Assembly: GCA_035535035.1 (NCBI GenBank)
Contig: DATLQW010000029.1
Location: 1 to 64,000, forward strand
DNA: 64,000 nucleotides
Reading direction: 5' to 3'
DNA from: JASHVB01 sp035535035
GTDB lineage: Bacteria > Pseudomonadota > Alphaproteobacteria > Acetobacterales > Acetobacteraceae
Positions 24,339 to 36,600 of the stretch are shown here, one piece after another. The notes beneath the pieces are model-generated. The model was not told the origin of the DNA. It saw only the letters and a list, made by a program, of their open reading frames with translations, and searched no databases. The translations under genes were made by a program, and so were the position numbers. Numbering within the stretch: position 1 is the stretch's first letter; each line of letters starts with the position of its first letter.

Positions 24339-24441
24339 TTCCGGCGGCGACACCGCGGTGCTGGCGCTGCTGCCGCCGGTGCTTGTCGTGCTGCTGATGC
24401 GGCGCTGGTTCGTGACGGGGCTGACCGAGGGGGAGAAATAG
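24339..24441 (+). pseudogene. Remnant 3' end of a second ugpE copy
   Basis: The DNA encodes DTAVLALLPPVLVVLLMRRW followed by FVTGLTEGEK and a TAG stop, parallel to the C-terminus of the intact ugpE product. Gap-free similarity covers 24352-24441 (82 of 90 bp); weaker similarity with indels extends a little further left to about 24339. Upstream there is no permease sequence, so this is a truncated copy. Its divergence from 20200-20289 means that it is not a fresh duplication of the neighbouring gene. Confidence 0.8.
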
Positions 24442-24649
24442 GCCCGCCCCGGCCGCGATGTCCCGGCGCCTGCGGGCCGGGTAAGGCGGATATCAGGCGA
24501 TTGGCTGGGGCGATCCCCGGTACCCGGCCGCCTGGCGACCGACGAAACCGGACCGAAATGTCAGGGTTGCACCAACCGCCCGCGATGCCGACGGCGCGGC
24601 CGCACGTGCCGCCGGTCACAGGTCGGACGGGCGATACGCGCGAGCGTCG

Positions 24650-27600
24650 TCATTCGCCAAACCCGGTCACGCTGACGCTGATATTGGACGGTGCCTGCGC
24701 GGTCGTGCCCGTTGCTCCCGCCTGCGCCATCTGCTGGGCCGACTGGGCCGCTGCCGCCGCCGTCGCGGACGCTGCACTGATGGCGCCGACATTGGGGGCC
24801 GCGACGGTCGGCACCCCGCTCGTCTTGCCGCCGATCTGCACATTCGCGGCGTTCGCAACCGTCAGCGCCGTAAGGTTGGCGTTGCCAGAGGCGCGGATGC
24901 CCGCCTCGCCGGCGTCGATGATGCCTTCCGGCGCCACCAGGTTCAGGTTGCCCGGGGTGGTGCCCGCCAGTGGCGCCAGCGTGGCGATGCCGGCGCCGGT
25001 GACTGTTGCGCTGGGCGCAAGGGCTACGTTGCCGAACTGATCGTAGGCGACGCTGACCGGTGTAGAGGCGCTGGTCGTATTGGCGCCGCGGCCGGCGTTG
25101 ATGTTGCCGGTGGCGGACCAGATCATGATGTTGCCGCTCAGTATGGTGAAGATGCGGCTCTGTCCCAGCGCCACGTCGCCCAACGCGTAGATGTCGATGT
25201 TGCCGCCGCCTTCGGTCAGAACGCCGGTACCGGCCGGTGGCGGCGCCCCGCTGGCAAGGCCCAGCGTCGTGTCGCCACCGGGCGTCAGCAGCGTGATGTC
25301 GCCGCCATGCAGGGTCAGGATGCTGGAGGAGATCGGCACCTTCTGGCCACCGGCGTTCGTCCCATAGCCGGAAGACAGGGTGATGCTGCCCTGGGACGTC
25401 GTGCCGGACGGGAACAACGCGGCGATCGCTTCCCGCCCCCTTGCGTAGCTCTTGTAGAGCACGCTGGTCGGATCGGGGAACTCCAGCCCGCTGTCGTTCA
25501 GTTCATCGAAATAGACGCCGAGCAGGAACTGCCGGCGCTGCTCCACCGGCAACGCCTGGAAGAAGGCCAACGCATTGCTGGCGCTGCCCTGGTAGGCGTC
25601 ATTCTGTTGCAGGAAAGCCAGCAACTGGTCGGCGTAGGTCGCGGCCACCACTCCCGTGCCGACGCCCACCGGCGTGCCGGCGGACGCCTGGTTCGCCGTG
25701 TTCAGGTACAGATCGGCGAAGCCGGTCCAATCCGGGCCCGGCGCGCCGACCCCGGCCAGCACTGTGACGCTGGCGCCGCCGCTGCCCACTTGCGCGTTCG
25801 GATTGACGCCCAGGCTCTCGATCGTACCCTGGTCCGCCTCGTAAACGTTGCCGCCGGCCTGGACCCAGAGCTGGCCCGGCCCCGCGATCGCGGCACTGGC
25901 ATAGATGACGTTGCGTCCGGCCTCGATCTCCGACACGTCGGAGGCGTTGGCGTTGTAGATCAGGTCGCTGCTGCTGGTGCTGGCTCCGTCCGACTGCACG
26001 GTATTGTATTGCTCCGGCAGTGCGGTTTTGAGCGCGCCGATTTCCGGCTCGACGATGTCGCCGCCGGCCAGCATGCGCACCGACTTGGCGGCGAGATACC
26101 AGGTTCCTGTGATGGTGCCCGCCGCGGTCTCGAATGCCAGCGTTTCTCCCAGGTGCAGATCGAGAATGTCGCTGCCGGCATAGACCAACGCGGGAGCCAG
26201 GTCGCCGGCATGCAGATCGGTCGCCGTGTCCGGCCCAAACGCAAACAAATTGTCGTTTATCGTGCCGGCGGACTCAGGTGTCCCGCTGATGCGGAGCGGC
26301 AGCGCACTCGGCGCGAGGTTGCGTCCCTCCCCTCTAACCGACGTATGACCGCGCGTGGTCGTCACGCTGAACAGCGCATAGGCCGGGGTCTGTGGCGTCG
26401 CCAATGCGCTGAGGTTGGCGCCCGAGATGTCAAATACCGCCGGAATGGCATTTCCCTGCGTGCCTACGTACTGGTCGGCATTGATCGACTCGCCGGCAAG
26501 CAATTCCAGTTGTCCGGTCGGCGAGGGCGCCAACTCGATCGACGCCGCCCCGAACGCGACGCCCTGCAAAACACTGCCGGCGAAGATGTTGCCGCTCGGC
26601 GCATCCACCAGCAGGGTCGGCGGGTACATCCAGATACCGTTTGTCGGCACGCTGTTGGCGAGAAACGCCTCGGCGTTGCCGCTGCTCGCCGCGCTGGACT
26701 GTGTGCTCGGCGTGACATTGCCTCCCGCCGAATAGAGCGCGATCGACGTGTCCGGCTGCCACAGCGAAAACCAGGTGTAGCCCAGACAGGTCCCGGCACA
26801 GCCTGAAGACGTGGGAACCGGCGTGGCGTTCGCCTGCACCAGCCGCGTCGCGTCGCCCACCCCGCCCAGCACGAGATCGCCAAGCGTCGTCAACTCGACG
26901 CTCGCATCCCCGGGTACCACCGTGAGTCCGCCCAGCGAGTTGGCCGAGACGGCGATCAGCGGGCTCGTTGCATTCAGGTCGAGCGGATCCGCCCGCCCGT
27001 AAACCAGGTCCACCTTGCCGATCGACCCGGCCCGCACGTTCAGCTTCCCGCGCAGGTCGGTGATGGTGCCATTCATATCGTCCTGACGGGTCGAGGCGCC
27101 GTTGATCTGGCCAGCCACCTGGATGGTGATGTCACCGCCGCCCGTCAGCGACGTCGTACCGCCGCTCACCTGGCCGGTGGACGCCACGGCCACGTCCAGG
27201 CCATGGCTGCCGGTGTAGCCGAAGGCGGGATTCGTGACCGGGGTCGTCACGCCGGCATTGCCGCCGGCCACAATCGTCACGTTGCCGCCGCCGAGCGCGC
27301 CGATGCCGGCGAAACCGGTGAGCGCGGGCACCTCGCTTGCGATGCTGGTGTTCGCGGGCGACGGCAGCGCGTAGGTGCCGAAATTGATCCACCAGGCGGT
27401 CGGCTGCCCGTTGGCGCCGCCCTGCCGCCACAGCCATGACCCGACACCATCGAGCGCGACCGGATCGCCGCCATTCGTCGCGTTCGAAGGGTTCACTTCG
27501 ATGTCGCCGGTCACGTCCCCTTGTGCCGCGATCAGGACGTTGCCGCCGTCATTCGGGTAATAGGCCTGATATGTGCTGCTTGCGACCAGCGCGTTGTATG

Positions 27601-30600
27601 CTGAATAGGTGGTTCCGAGGGCGGTCCCGCCGAGCGGCGTCGCGCGCGGCAGATCGAATGCCGAGGTTGTCGCGGCTTGGGTTCCCGCGGTGTAGATCCC
27701 GAACAGCGACGCCTCCTGCACGTCACCGCCGGCCTGCAGCGACAGATCGCCGGTGCCGGTGCGAATCACGCTCCACGATGCCTGCAGCATGGTGCTGTTG
27801 GGGAGCTGATAATGCGGATCGCTCAACACGATCGAGCCGGGCGTCGGATTGCTCGCCGTGGCCGTCGTCGCCAGCGCCGCGGGCGCGAGCAGCGTGGCCT
27901 GGTTCGCCGCCGCCACGTCGGCGCCCGCCACCAAGTCCAGCGACCAGGACGACGCGCCGGCCGGCAGCATCGGCGCGACGGCCCACACTTGGCCGCCCGA
28001 CGGGCGGAAATTGCAGGAGCCGGTGCTGGCGCAGGTCGCCCCGCCGGCGACCGAGGACGCGCTGCCAAGTTGCAGCGTTGCGCCGCCAGGAATGATGTCG
28101 CCGGCGACCAGCGCGGCATTCGCGCCAAGCGTCACCGTTCCGGCAAACGCGGCGAGGTTCGCGCCGGCCGGCCAGAGCGCGCCGGCATTGAAGGTCAGTT
28201 GCACGGGCAATTGCGTGCCCGCCGCCAGCGTGCTGCCCGCGGGCAGGGTTGTGCTCGTGCCGAGGATGGTGCCGGCGGGATAAACGATGCCCGTCGGGTC
28301 GGTGATATCGGCCCGTAGCGCCGTCCCGGCCGGCAGCGTCACCGGCGAGAACAATGCAAGCGTGGTCGGAACCACCGCGTTCGCGGCCAGCACCGCACTC
28401 GCCTGGGTCACCGTGATCGCATAGTTCAGCGCGACGTTGGCGTTCTGGAATTGGGTGTTGGCAAGCAAGGTCACCGCCCCGGGCAGCACGAGATTGCCGC
28501 CGTCCAGCGTCGGGGTTGATTTCAGCACCCAGCCCTGGTTATCGGGGTTGCTGCTGTAGGCCGCCGTGCCCGGCAGGTAGAACCCGTCATTGATGCTGCC
28601 ATAGACGTTCAGGTTGCCCGCCGCGCGCAGCAGCAGGACGCCCGGCTCGCCCGAACCAACGGAAGAACCGACCTGCAGGCCGTAGCCCGACGGATCGGAG
28701 TAGCGGTAGCCGGAAAGGTCGATGTCGCCCGAGACCGTCAGATTGCCGTTGCTGTCGATTTCGACGCCGGGGCGCAGATGGAACGCCGGCCCATAGGTTG
28801 TCAGCCCCTGCAGGTTGGATTGCAGCATGGCGTCGGTTCCGGCGATTGCCATGAAGGCCTGGCTGCTTGCGTTGACCTGGTTGAGGCCAACAAAGCCGGC
28901 ATCGGCGCCGCTTGCCGCCACCGCCGCGCCCGTCGCGCCGCCGCCATTGTCCTGCACGATGGTGCCATTCGGATCGGTCGGCACGTAGGTCCAGAACGCG
29001 TTGACCGCGATGGTTTCGGCGCCCTTGATCGTCACCGGTCCGCCGGCGACGATGTCGGCGTTGCCGCTGGTCTCGCCGGTGCGGGGAACGTTGATCTGCA
29101 CATCGCCTTGCGGTGTCGTGTCGGGCGAGCTGACGTTGATGGTGGCGCCTGTGGCCAGCGTCAAACGACCCCGCCTGACGCTGAGATCGACCATCGCCCG
29201 GTTCTCGGCGGCGATCGGCTGGCCGGAGCTGTCCGCCTGCAACACGCCGCCATGCGCATCCAGCACCGCGGTGGAGTCCAGCGTCAGCCCGTCGCGCGCG
29301 GCCAGCGTGATGCTGCCGGGGGTGCCGCCGCTGGCGTCGATCATGCCGGCCACCTCCAGGCTGCCGGCATCGACCGACACACTGACGCTGTGGGCCCGCA
29401 CGTTGCTGCCGATCGTCAGGCTGCCGGTTTGGACGTCGAACGAGCGCGAACCGAACACCCCGCCGGCGTTCAGCGAATCATTCAGCGCTGAGAATGCGAT
29501 GGCGGGGTCGAGCGCGGTCGCGCTCAGGTCGAACGATCCGGCGGTGGACCCCGCGGGGGCGCTGCCCAGGATGCTGCCGCCCAGCGACACTTGGCCGGCG
29601 GCTGCGCCGGTCGCCGTGACGGACAGGCTGCCGGCGTCGTTGCCGGCGGCCGAGACGTCGATCACCGCTCCGGCCGCCTGCGTGACGTTGCCGTTCGCGC
29701 TCTGCAGCACCACGGCGCCGCCGAAGCTCGGCAGCGACTGGTCGAACAGCGAGGGCGTCCGCCCGGCAAGGTCCAGATGAGAGCTGCTGTTGAGGTCGAT
29801 GTCGCCCGCGGACTGCATGACCAGCCGGCCGCTCGGCAGCGCGATGGCCGTGGCGTTGCTGATGCTGGCGGCAGCGAGGTCGATCTCCGCTCCGGGTGCG
29901 CCGGCTCCTGCGATGGCCGCGGGTCCGCCGATCGGTGCGACGATGCTGAGCGCTCCGCCGGCGGTGATGCTGTTGAACGACCCGGCCCCGCCTTGCAGCA
30001 CCGGCGTCACCAGCGTCAGGTTGCCCCCGCTGTAGGTCGTGCCGGTGCCGGTCCGGTAGCCTGTCGCCGCCTGGTACACCGCGAGCGATCCCCGATTGGC
30101 GGTGGTGATCGATTGGCTGGCGCTCAGGGTCACGCCGGAGAACCCCAGCATCAACCGGCTGAGCGCGGTCTGGTTCTGCGATGGCTCGTTCGGGCCGTAA
30201 CCGAGCACGATCCGCGCGGCGCTGATCGTCAACGAGCCGCTGCCGGTACCGGGACCCCCGGCGAGCCACGGTCCGGCAGACGCCGAAGCCGTGGGCGTGA
30301 GGGCGCTGCTCAGGCCGGTGCCGACGCCGTTCCAGATCAGGGTGCCGGTCGTGGTCAGCGTCGCGGTAGCGTTTGGTCCTCCAGCGCCGTAGATCGCCGG
30401 GGCGTCCAGTTCGATCTGCGCCAGGCTGGTTGAGTCGAGCGCCGCCGAACCGTAGAAGTTGATCGACTGGTTGGCGGTCAGCGTAAGCTGGGCAAGCGCC
30501 GGAATGCCAGTTGACGGATCACCGGCCAGCAGCGTCGTCAGGGTCGCCTGGTCCAGGTTCAGTCCGGGTGGCACCGGCTGGGCGGAGGCCGGCGTGCCGA

Positions 30601-33600
30601 TATTGATCGACGACACGCTCAGATCGAGGGTCTGGGCGCCGAACCGGGCTGCGCTGCCGATCGCCACCGTGTCGGTGGTGACGATGGCAACCGTGCCGTC
30701 GCCGTAGAGCGCGCTGGTTCCGCTGCAGCTCGTTGCCGGGCACTGGCCGATCGTCACCGGGCCGATTGCCGGCGTGGAGTTGTAGCTCGCGGGGAGAAAC
30801 GTGAGGTTGCCGTTCGACACCGCGACCAGCGAATAGTTATTGTTGGCAAACACCAGGCCGTTGCTCGAATCGAGCGTCGGGGCGCCGCGGCCCAGCGTGT
30901 CGATGCCGGCGCCCGGCTCGATTGTCACGCCACCCCCGACCAGGAAGACCTGCGACGCGGCCAGCGTTGCCCCGGCCTGCAAGGTGACGCCGGTGTCCTG
31001 TCCGGTGAAATTGATCTCGGGCGAACCGCTCGATGGCGGGGCAACGGTGCCACCTACCACCATCGTCTCCGCGTTGAGCGCGTCGAGCGCCGACGCGGGC
31101 ACCGCTATCGCGGTGGCCGACGGAGCGGCGCCGTCGGGCGTGATCGCGATATTGTTTCCGCTGCCGACGATCTGCGCGATCCCGCCAAACCCGCCCGTCG
31201 CGGGCTGCATGTTCACATAGCCCTGCATGACCAGCGACGGGCCGTTCGGGTTCGGCGCGGGGAACGCGAAGGTCAGCGTCTTCGCGTCATTCGGGACCGG
31301 GGTGGCGAACAGTGACTCGCCCGACAAGGCCGCCTGCGCAGCGATGAACTGGCCGTAGGTTTCCTCATCGTACTGCGCCAGCGACCGCACGGCGCTGCCG
31401 GAGGTGACCGTGACCACGACCGGCAGCCCGGCGTGGAAGCCGGTGCCGGCGACGGCGGTGTATGCGTCCACCTGGTAGGACCCGTCGCCGATAGCGACGG
31501 CACCCGCCCGCCAGGCACTCGGCGTATAGGCCGCGGTGTTCATCTGCACCCGGAACGCGCCGGGCAGCAGGGCATCGCTGCCCGGCAGCAGCGTGTAGGT
31601 ACCGGCCGCCAGGCCCGGCACGCCCGCTGGGATGGTGATCGCCTGGCCCGGCTGCGGCAGCGGCCCGGTGAACGGCGTTGCCGTGGCGGGCGGCGACGCG
31701 ACGCCGGCGTAACCGGGGATGATGGCGAACACCTGGTTTGTGTTGACCGAGGGCGCGGTGATCTGGGCGGAAGCGTTCAGCGCGAGCAGAGGGTAGCTGA
31801 GCACATCGGTCGAGCCGCCGCGGCCCGAAACGAACCCGGCCCCGGCGAGGCTACCACCGCCGCTCAGGTCAAGCGTCGCGCCGGACGCCACGGCGACCGA
31901 CTGGCCGTACAAGGTAATCTGGGGGATCGGCACCAGGCCCTGGCTCGGGTTCAAAGGCGGGGCGTTGCCGTTCACCGTGTAGGCGACGCCGTCGGCGGTG
32001 CCGCCATAGGGAATTGTCGCGCCGTCCGCGCTGACCGAGGTGATGCTGCCCGGCAGCAGGTCGATTGCGAGCGTATGGGAACCGCCGGAGATTTGCGGTC
32101 CCTCGTTGCCGTTGTTGCCGACCGCGCCGAGCGCGATCTGGCCCATTGGCGCGCGCAGCACGCCGCCCTGTGCGATCGTGCCGGCCGCGAGCTGCAGAAA
32201 TCCGCCGGCCGTGAGCGGCACCGCCGGCGTCGGCCCGTCCGCCGGTTCGATGCTCAGGATGCCGTCCGGCTGGAAAGCGTTGCTGGCCGAGAAGTCGAAC
32301 CCGGCCGTCACCAGCGCGGTTGCCCCGGCCACCGGATAGATCTGGCCGGCGACGAACGTCAGGTCGCCGGGGGTGGTCAGCGTCGTATAGGCCGTCGCGC
32401 CGTTCGCGGCGGCCCCCGGGAGGAAGCGGATGTCGCCGGTGCTCGCCAGCGTTATTTGCGCGAAGCCCGGCAGGTCCGCCGTGCAGATGGCGCCGGCGCA
32501 AAGACTTAGCGGTGTCGGGCCGGTGCCGCCCTGCGGCACCTGGACCCGCGCTCCGACAAACATGTTGCCGGTAATGTCAACGTTCCCGGCGGCAACCGAG
32601 AAGCTGGCGTCGCTGATCTGGGCCGAGGGAAGCCACTTGCCGCTGTTGGTCACGGCGCTGGAGGTGCCGGTCAGTTGCGCGGCGAGCCCGCCGGAATAGA
32701 TCGGGTTCGCGGCACCGTTGAGGGTCACGTAGGGGGCGGCGATGGAAACGCTGCCGGTCGCCGTGGTATCCGCCAGAATGCCGGCATTCAGCGTGATGGC
32801 GCGGCCGGCGGTCAGTGCGACGCTGCCATCGAATGCGATCGCGTCGCTGGATGTCAGGGTGACCGCGTCGAAGCCGCCGGTGCTAAGCAGTCCGGTCGTG
32901 ACGTATGCTTGGCCGATCGCGCTGTCGGGCAGGGCATCTCCAGGCTGCGCGCCGGCCGGCAGCGTGATGCCGCCGGGCCCGGCACCCACGCCGAGTTCGC
33001 GCGGCACCAGCAGGCGATTCTGCGCGTTCGCGGTGATCAGCTCGCTGACGTAATCCGGTGTGATCAGCGCTACCGAGAGTGTGCCGCCCTGGGCGCCCGG
33101 GCCGCCGGCGGGCGCGGCGATGCTGCCCGCCAGGAGCAATCCGCTCGCGGAGTCGAGCGCGACGCTGCCGCCGTTGCTGGCGACCAGACGTGTGCCGGCG
33201 GTGGAACCGGTGCCGGCCGCCGGGTCGATCGACGCGCTGGTCCCGGCCGCCTGCATCACCGAGCCGGGCTGGGCGATGATGTAGGCGTCGGTGGAGTTGG
33301 CGCCGCCGGAGCTGCCGATCTGGATCGTGCCGCCCGCCGGCACCACGCCGAACGGCCGCCCCTGCCGGTTGGTCGCGGTGAACGCCTGAGCCGAGACGTC
33401 CAGCACGCTCGCCGCGCCCAGCCAGATCGACAGCCCGGGCTGGTAGCTCGGCGAAGCGCCGGGCCCGGTCTGCTGCGTGTCGTTGGTCAGGCTGATCGAG
33501 CCGCCCGGCGCGGTGATGCTGCCGTCCACGGTGATCTGCCCCAGCGCCTCGATCTTCACCTTGCTGCCGGGATCGACACTGATCGACGCGCCGTTGCCCA

Positions 33601-36600
33601 GGTCGATCGGGCCACCGAACGTGCTGACCTGTCCGGCGCCGCGCGCCGCCAGCAAAGTCAGGCTGGCGCCCTGGCGCTGGATCACCTGCGCAATCGCCGG
33701 GTTCGCCAGATAGACCGGCGGCAGTACCAGTGCCAACGCCGCCGAAGGGTCGCTGCCGGTCGGCGCGGCCAGGGTCGCCGCAGTGAACTGGTACACCGGC
33801 TCGACCACCGCCACCTGAGTGTTGGGCGCGACGCTGATTCCGTCGTAGCTGGCGATCGTGTAGCTGGAGAACCCGGCGGCGAAGAACGCCGAAGGCAGCA
33901 CCAACTGGCCCGACGCACCGGCGCCTGGCGCATCGCTGATCAGCACGTTGGGCAGTTCGATGGTCAGCGCCCCGCCCTGCGTCGAGCCATAGGAGCGCAG
34001 TGTCCCGACGATGGCAGGCGGTGTCCGCACGGGCGGCGAAGCACCGCCATAGGCATTGGGATCGTACGCGATCAGGCTGATCGCACCGCCCGCCGCGCCG
34101 ATGGCCTTGCCATTCGTGAGCACGGTGCCGCCGGCCGAGGCGTCGATCACGCTGCCTGGCGCAAGGTCCACCGCCTGCGACGAGTCGATGCTGACCGGAC
34201 CGCCGGCGGCGAACGCCTGGGTGGCCACGTCGCCCGGCGTCAGCATCAGATTGGTGAACAGGCCGCGCGTATCGATGGCACCGCCGGCGCCAAGCGTAAC
34301 GCCGATGCCATTGCCGCCGGCGGGCAGCAGGAACTCGATGCCGCCGGACGACGCCTCGGCATTGTCGGTAATCGACACGCTGCCGCTGCGCGTTACCAGC
34401 GGTGCCGCGATGTCGGTGGTGGGTGCGAGCAGGCTGACCTGGCCACCATCGGCCAGCGACAACGGCGAAGCGATGGTAATCGCGCCGGAGGTGGCGATCG
34501 ACAGCCCGCCAAGCCCGGCGCTGTCCAGCAGGCCGGCGGAGAACCAGGCGGTATCCTGGCGTGCGGCGGGCACTGCGGTGGCGCTGTCGAGCGCGGCGGC
34601 CAGCGGCGCGATCGAATCGCTGATTTGCACATCGGTCGCAAACGGCAGGGCACCGACCACGAGATTGGTCAGCACCAGGCTGCCGGGCAGCGGCACGGTC
34701 GCGTTGGTTAGCAGGAACGGGTCGATAGTGCCGTTTGGCAGCAGCGGTTCGGCGGCGCCGGCTGGCCGCGCGGCGCTCTGTTCCGCCCCGGTGACCACGC
34801 CAGCGTCGATCGCTGCCTCGAATACGTCGGTCGGGGCGCTGATCGTCAGCGTGCCGGCGTCGCGGCCGACGGTGTAGGCGCCCTGATAGATCGTCGCGGG
34901 CGCGATCAGCGGATTGCCGAACGTCTCGGTGATGCCCCAGCGCGGGTGGGTGACCGTGTAGCCGGAAAACACGCCCGTATAAGTGAGATCGGATGGCGCC
35001 GTATTGACGTTGTAGAGGCGGCCGTCACTGCCCATCAGCCAGGTCGTCGGCACTTGTCCGGCCTGGTAGTTCAGCGTGCCGCCGGCGAGGTTGAACGTCG
35101 CCCCCGGCTGCGCCACGACCTGGGAGGCGGACAAAGTGATCGAACCGCCGGGCGCCGCCCATTCCTGGACCGTGTGCGCGACATTGCTGAGCTCGCCGCC
35201 GACTTCAAGCAACCCGCCGGCCGTGTAGTAGCGGTCCTGCGCGTATCCGCCGGTGCCGGCGGCGATCAGCACGAGCTGGCCGATGTTGACGTTCACCGTC
35301 TGGCTGTTCAGCGCGCCGCTGTCGCGATTGGCGGGTGCGTCGCGCAGCTGGAACGGTTGCATCTGGACGGTGAGCGCGTTGGCGCTCGCCGGCAGTACGA
35401 CGTTGACGGATCCGGCCACGTCGAGTAGCGAGCCGGCTTCGACGAACACGCGGTTTTTGGCATAGACCGCGATCTGCCCGCCGGTCGCCATGGTCAGCGA
35501 CCCGCCGGCGAAATCGACCGTGCCGCCGGTGGTGATCTCGATGCGCGACTGGTCGAGCCGGTCGGGCAGCAGAATCTGGTCGTTCAGCAACGAGGCCACC
35601 GCCTGTTCGGCGGGCAGCGCCGACTGGTCGATCAGGGTGGCGCGTTGTGCGTCGCTCACGGCGGCGCCACTGGTGTCGGGAAGGATGGTTGTGACGCTGC
35701 CGGGCGCCAGCGTCACGCCGGTGGTGGGATCGGTGGCGTTGGTCAGCAGATGGATGGTGCCGCGTTGCGCGACGGACGTCGTTGCGTAGGCCACGCCCGC
35801 CTGGGTGACCGACTGGCCGACCATGGTGATGTCGCCGGTGGTCGCCTGGATCAGCCCGGTGTTGGTCGCGGCGCCACCGGCTGTCGTCACCGCGACTTCC
35901 GTGCCGAGCGTGGTCGAGGTCTGTGCGTTGCCGGTGCCGGCGCTGTTGCCGTACCCCTGGCGCAGGACGAACGATTGTCCGGCAGCCAGGATCGTCTGGC
36001 CGTTCGGGGTACTGATGGCGCCGTCGTTCTCGACGCTGGAACCCAGCAGCATGACGAAGCCGCCGTGATTGGTGGCGCCGGCCGGCGCGTTGGTGGCGAT
36101 CGAGGCGCCTTGCGCGACGGTGACTCCGTTGGACGCGCCGGTGAAGCCGGGTGAGCCGTAGATGCCGTTGCCGATGAAACTAGCGACGAAGTCGGCGTCG
36201 GCAAGATCGGCGGTGGCGGCGACCAGTGCGCCGACATTGATCTGCGCGCCGGCACCGAAGATGATGCCGTTGCGATCGACCACCAGGACCTGGCCCGGCG
36301 CGGTGATGCTGCCGAGGATCTGGCTTGGCGCAGCGGTGGGATCGTTCACCCGGTTGAGCACCACCCAGGTGTTGGCTGAAGCGCCGCCTTCACTCTGATC
36401 GAACGTCAGGTTGGTGTGCTGGCCGACATTGAAGCTGGTCCAGGTAAGGATCGCCTGTTGCGCCGTCTGCTGTATGGTGACGTTGGTGCGGCCTGACGCG
36501 CTCGATTGCGCCGGCAGAGCGGCATTGGTCCAGGCTGTCGGGTCAGGCTGCAATGCGCCGGGGCCAAGCCCATCCGGCACCGTGGTGGACGCAGCCGCGG

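Larger units (their letters stand above)
20290..24351. mobile_element. Putative genomic island carrying a retron-like operon
   Basis: The 4-kb segment between the two ugpE 3' ends holds a minus-strand operon (HEPN-like protein, winged-helix protein, structured RNA, reverse transcriptase), a long inverted repeat and one plus-strand gene of unknown function. Base composition over the operon is visibly less GC-rich than the flanks. No integrase or transposase is present, so how it entered is unknown. Bases 20290-20520 hold no gene that I recognise. The boundaries are inferred from the flanking repeats only. Confidence 0.55.

Noticed and set aside
25307..34711. Long plus-strand open frames opposite the giant exoprotein gene (for example 25307-26806 and 32675-34711)
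   Set aside because: They are low-complexity, Arg/Gly/Ala-rich shadows of the GC-rich repeat gene on the other strand, with no ribosome-binding sites or domains.
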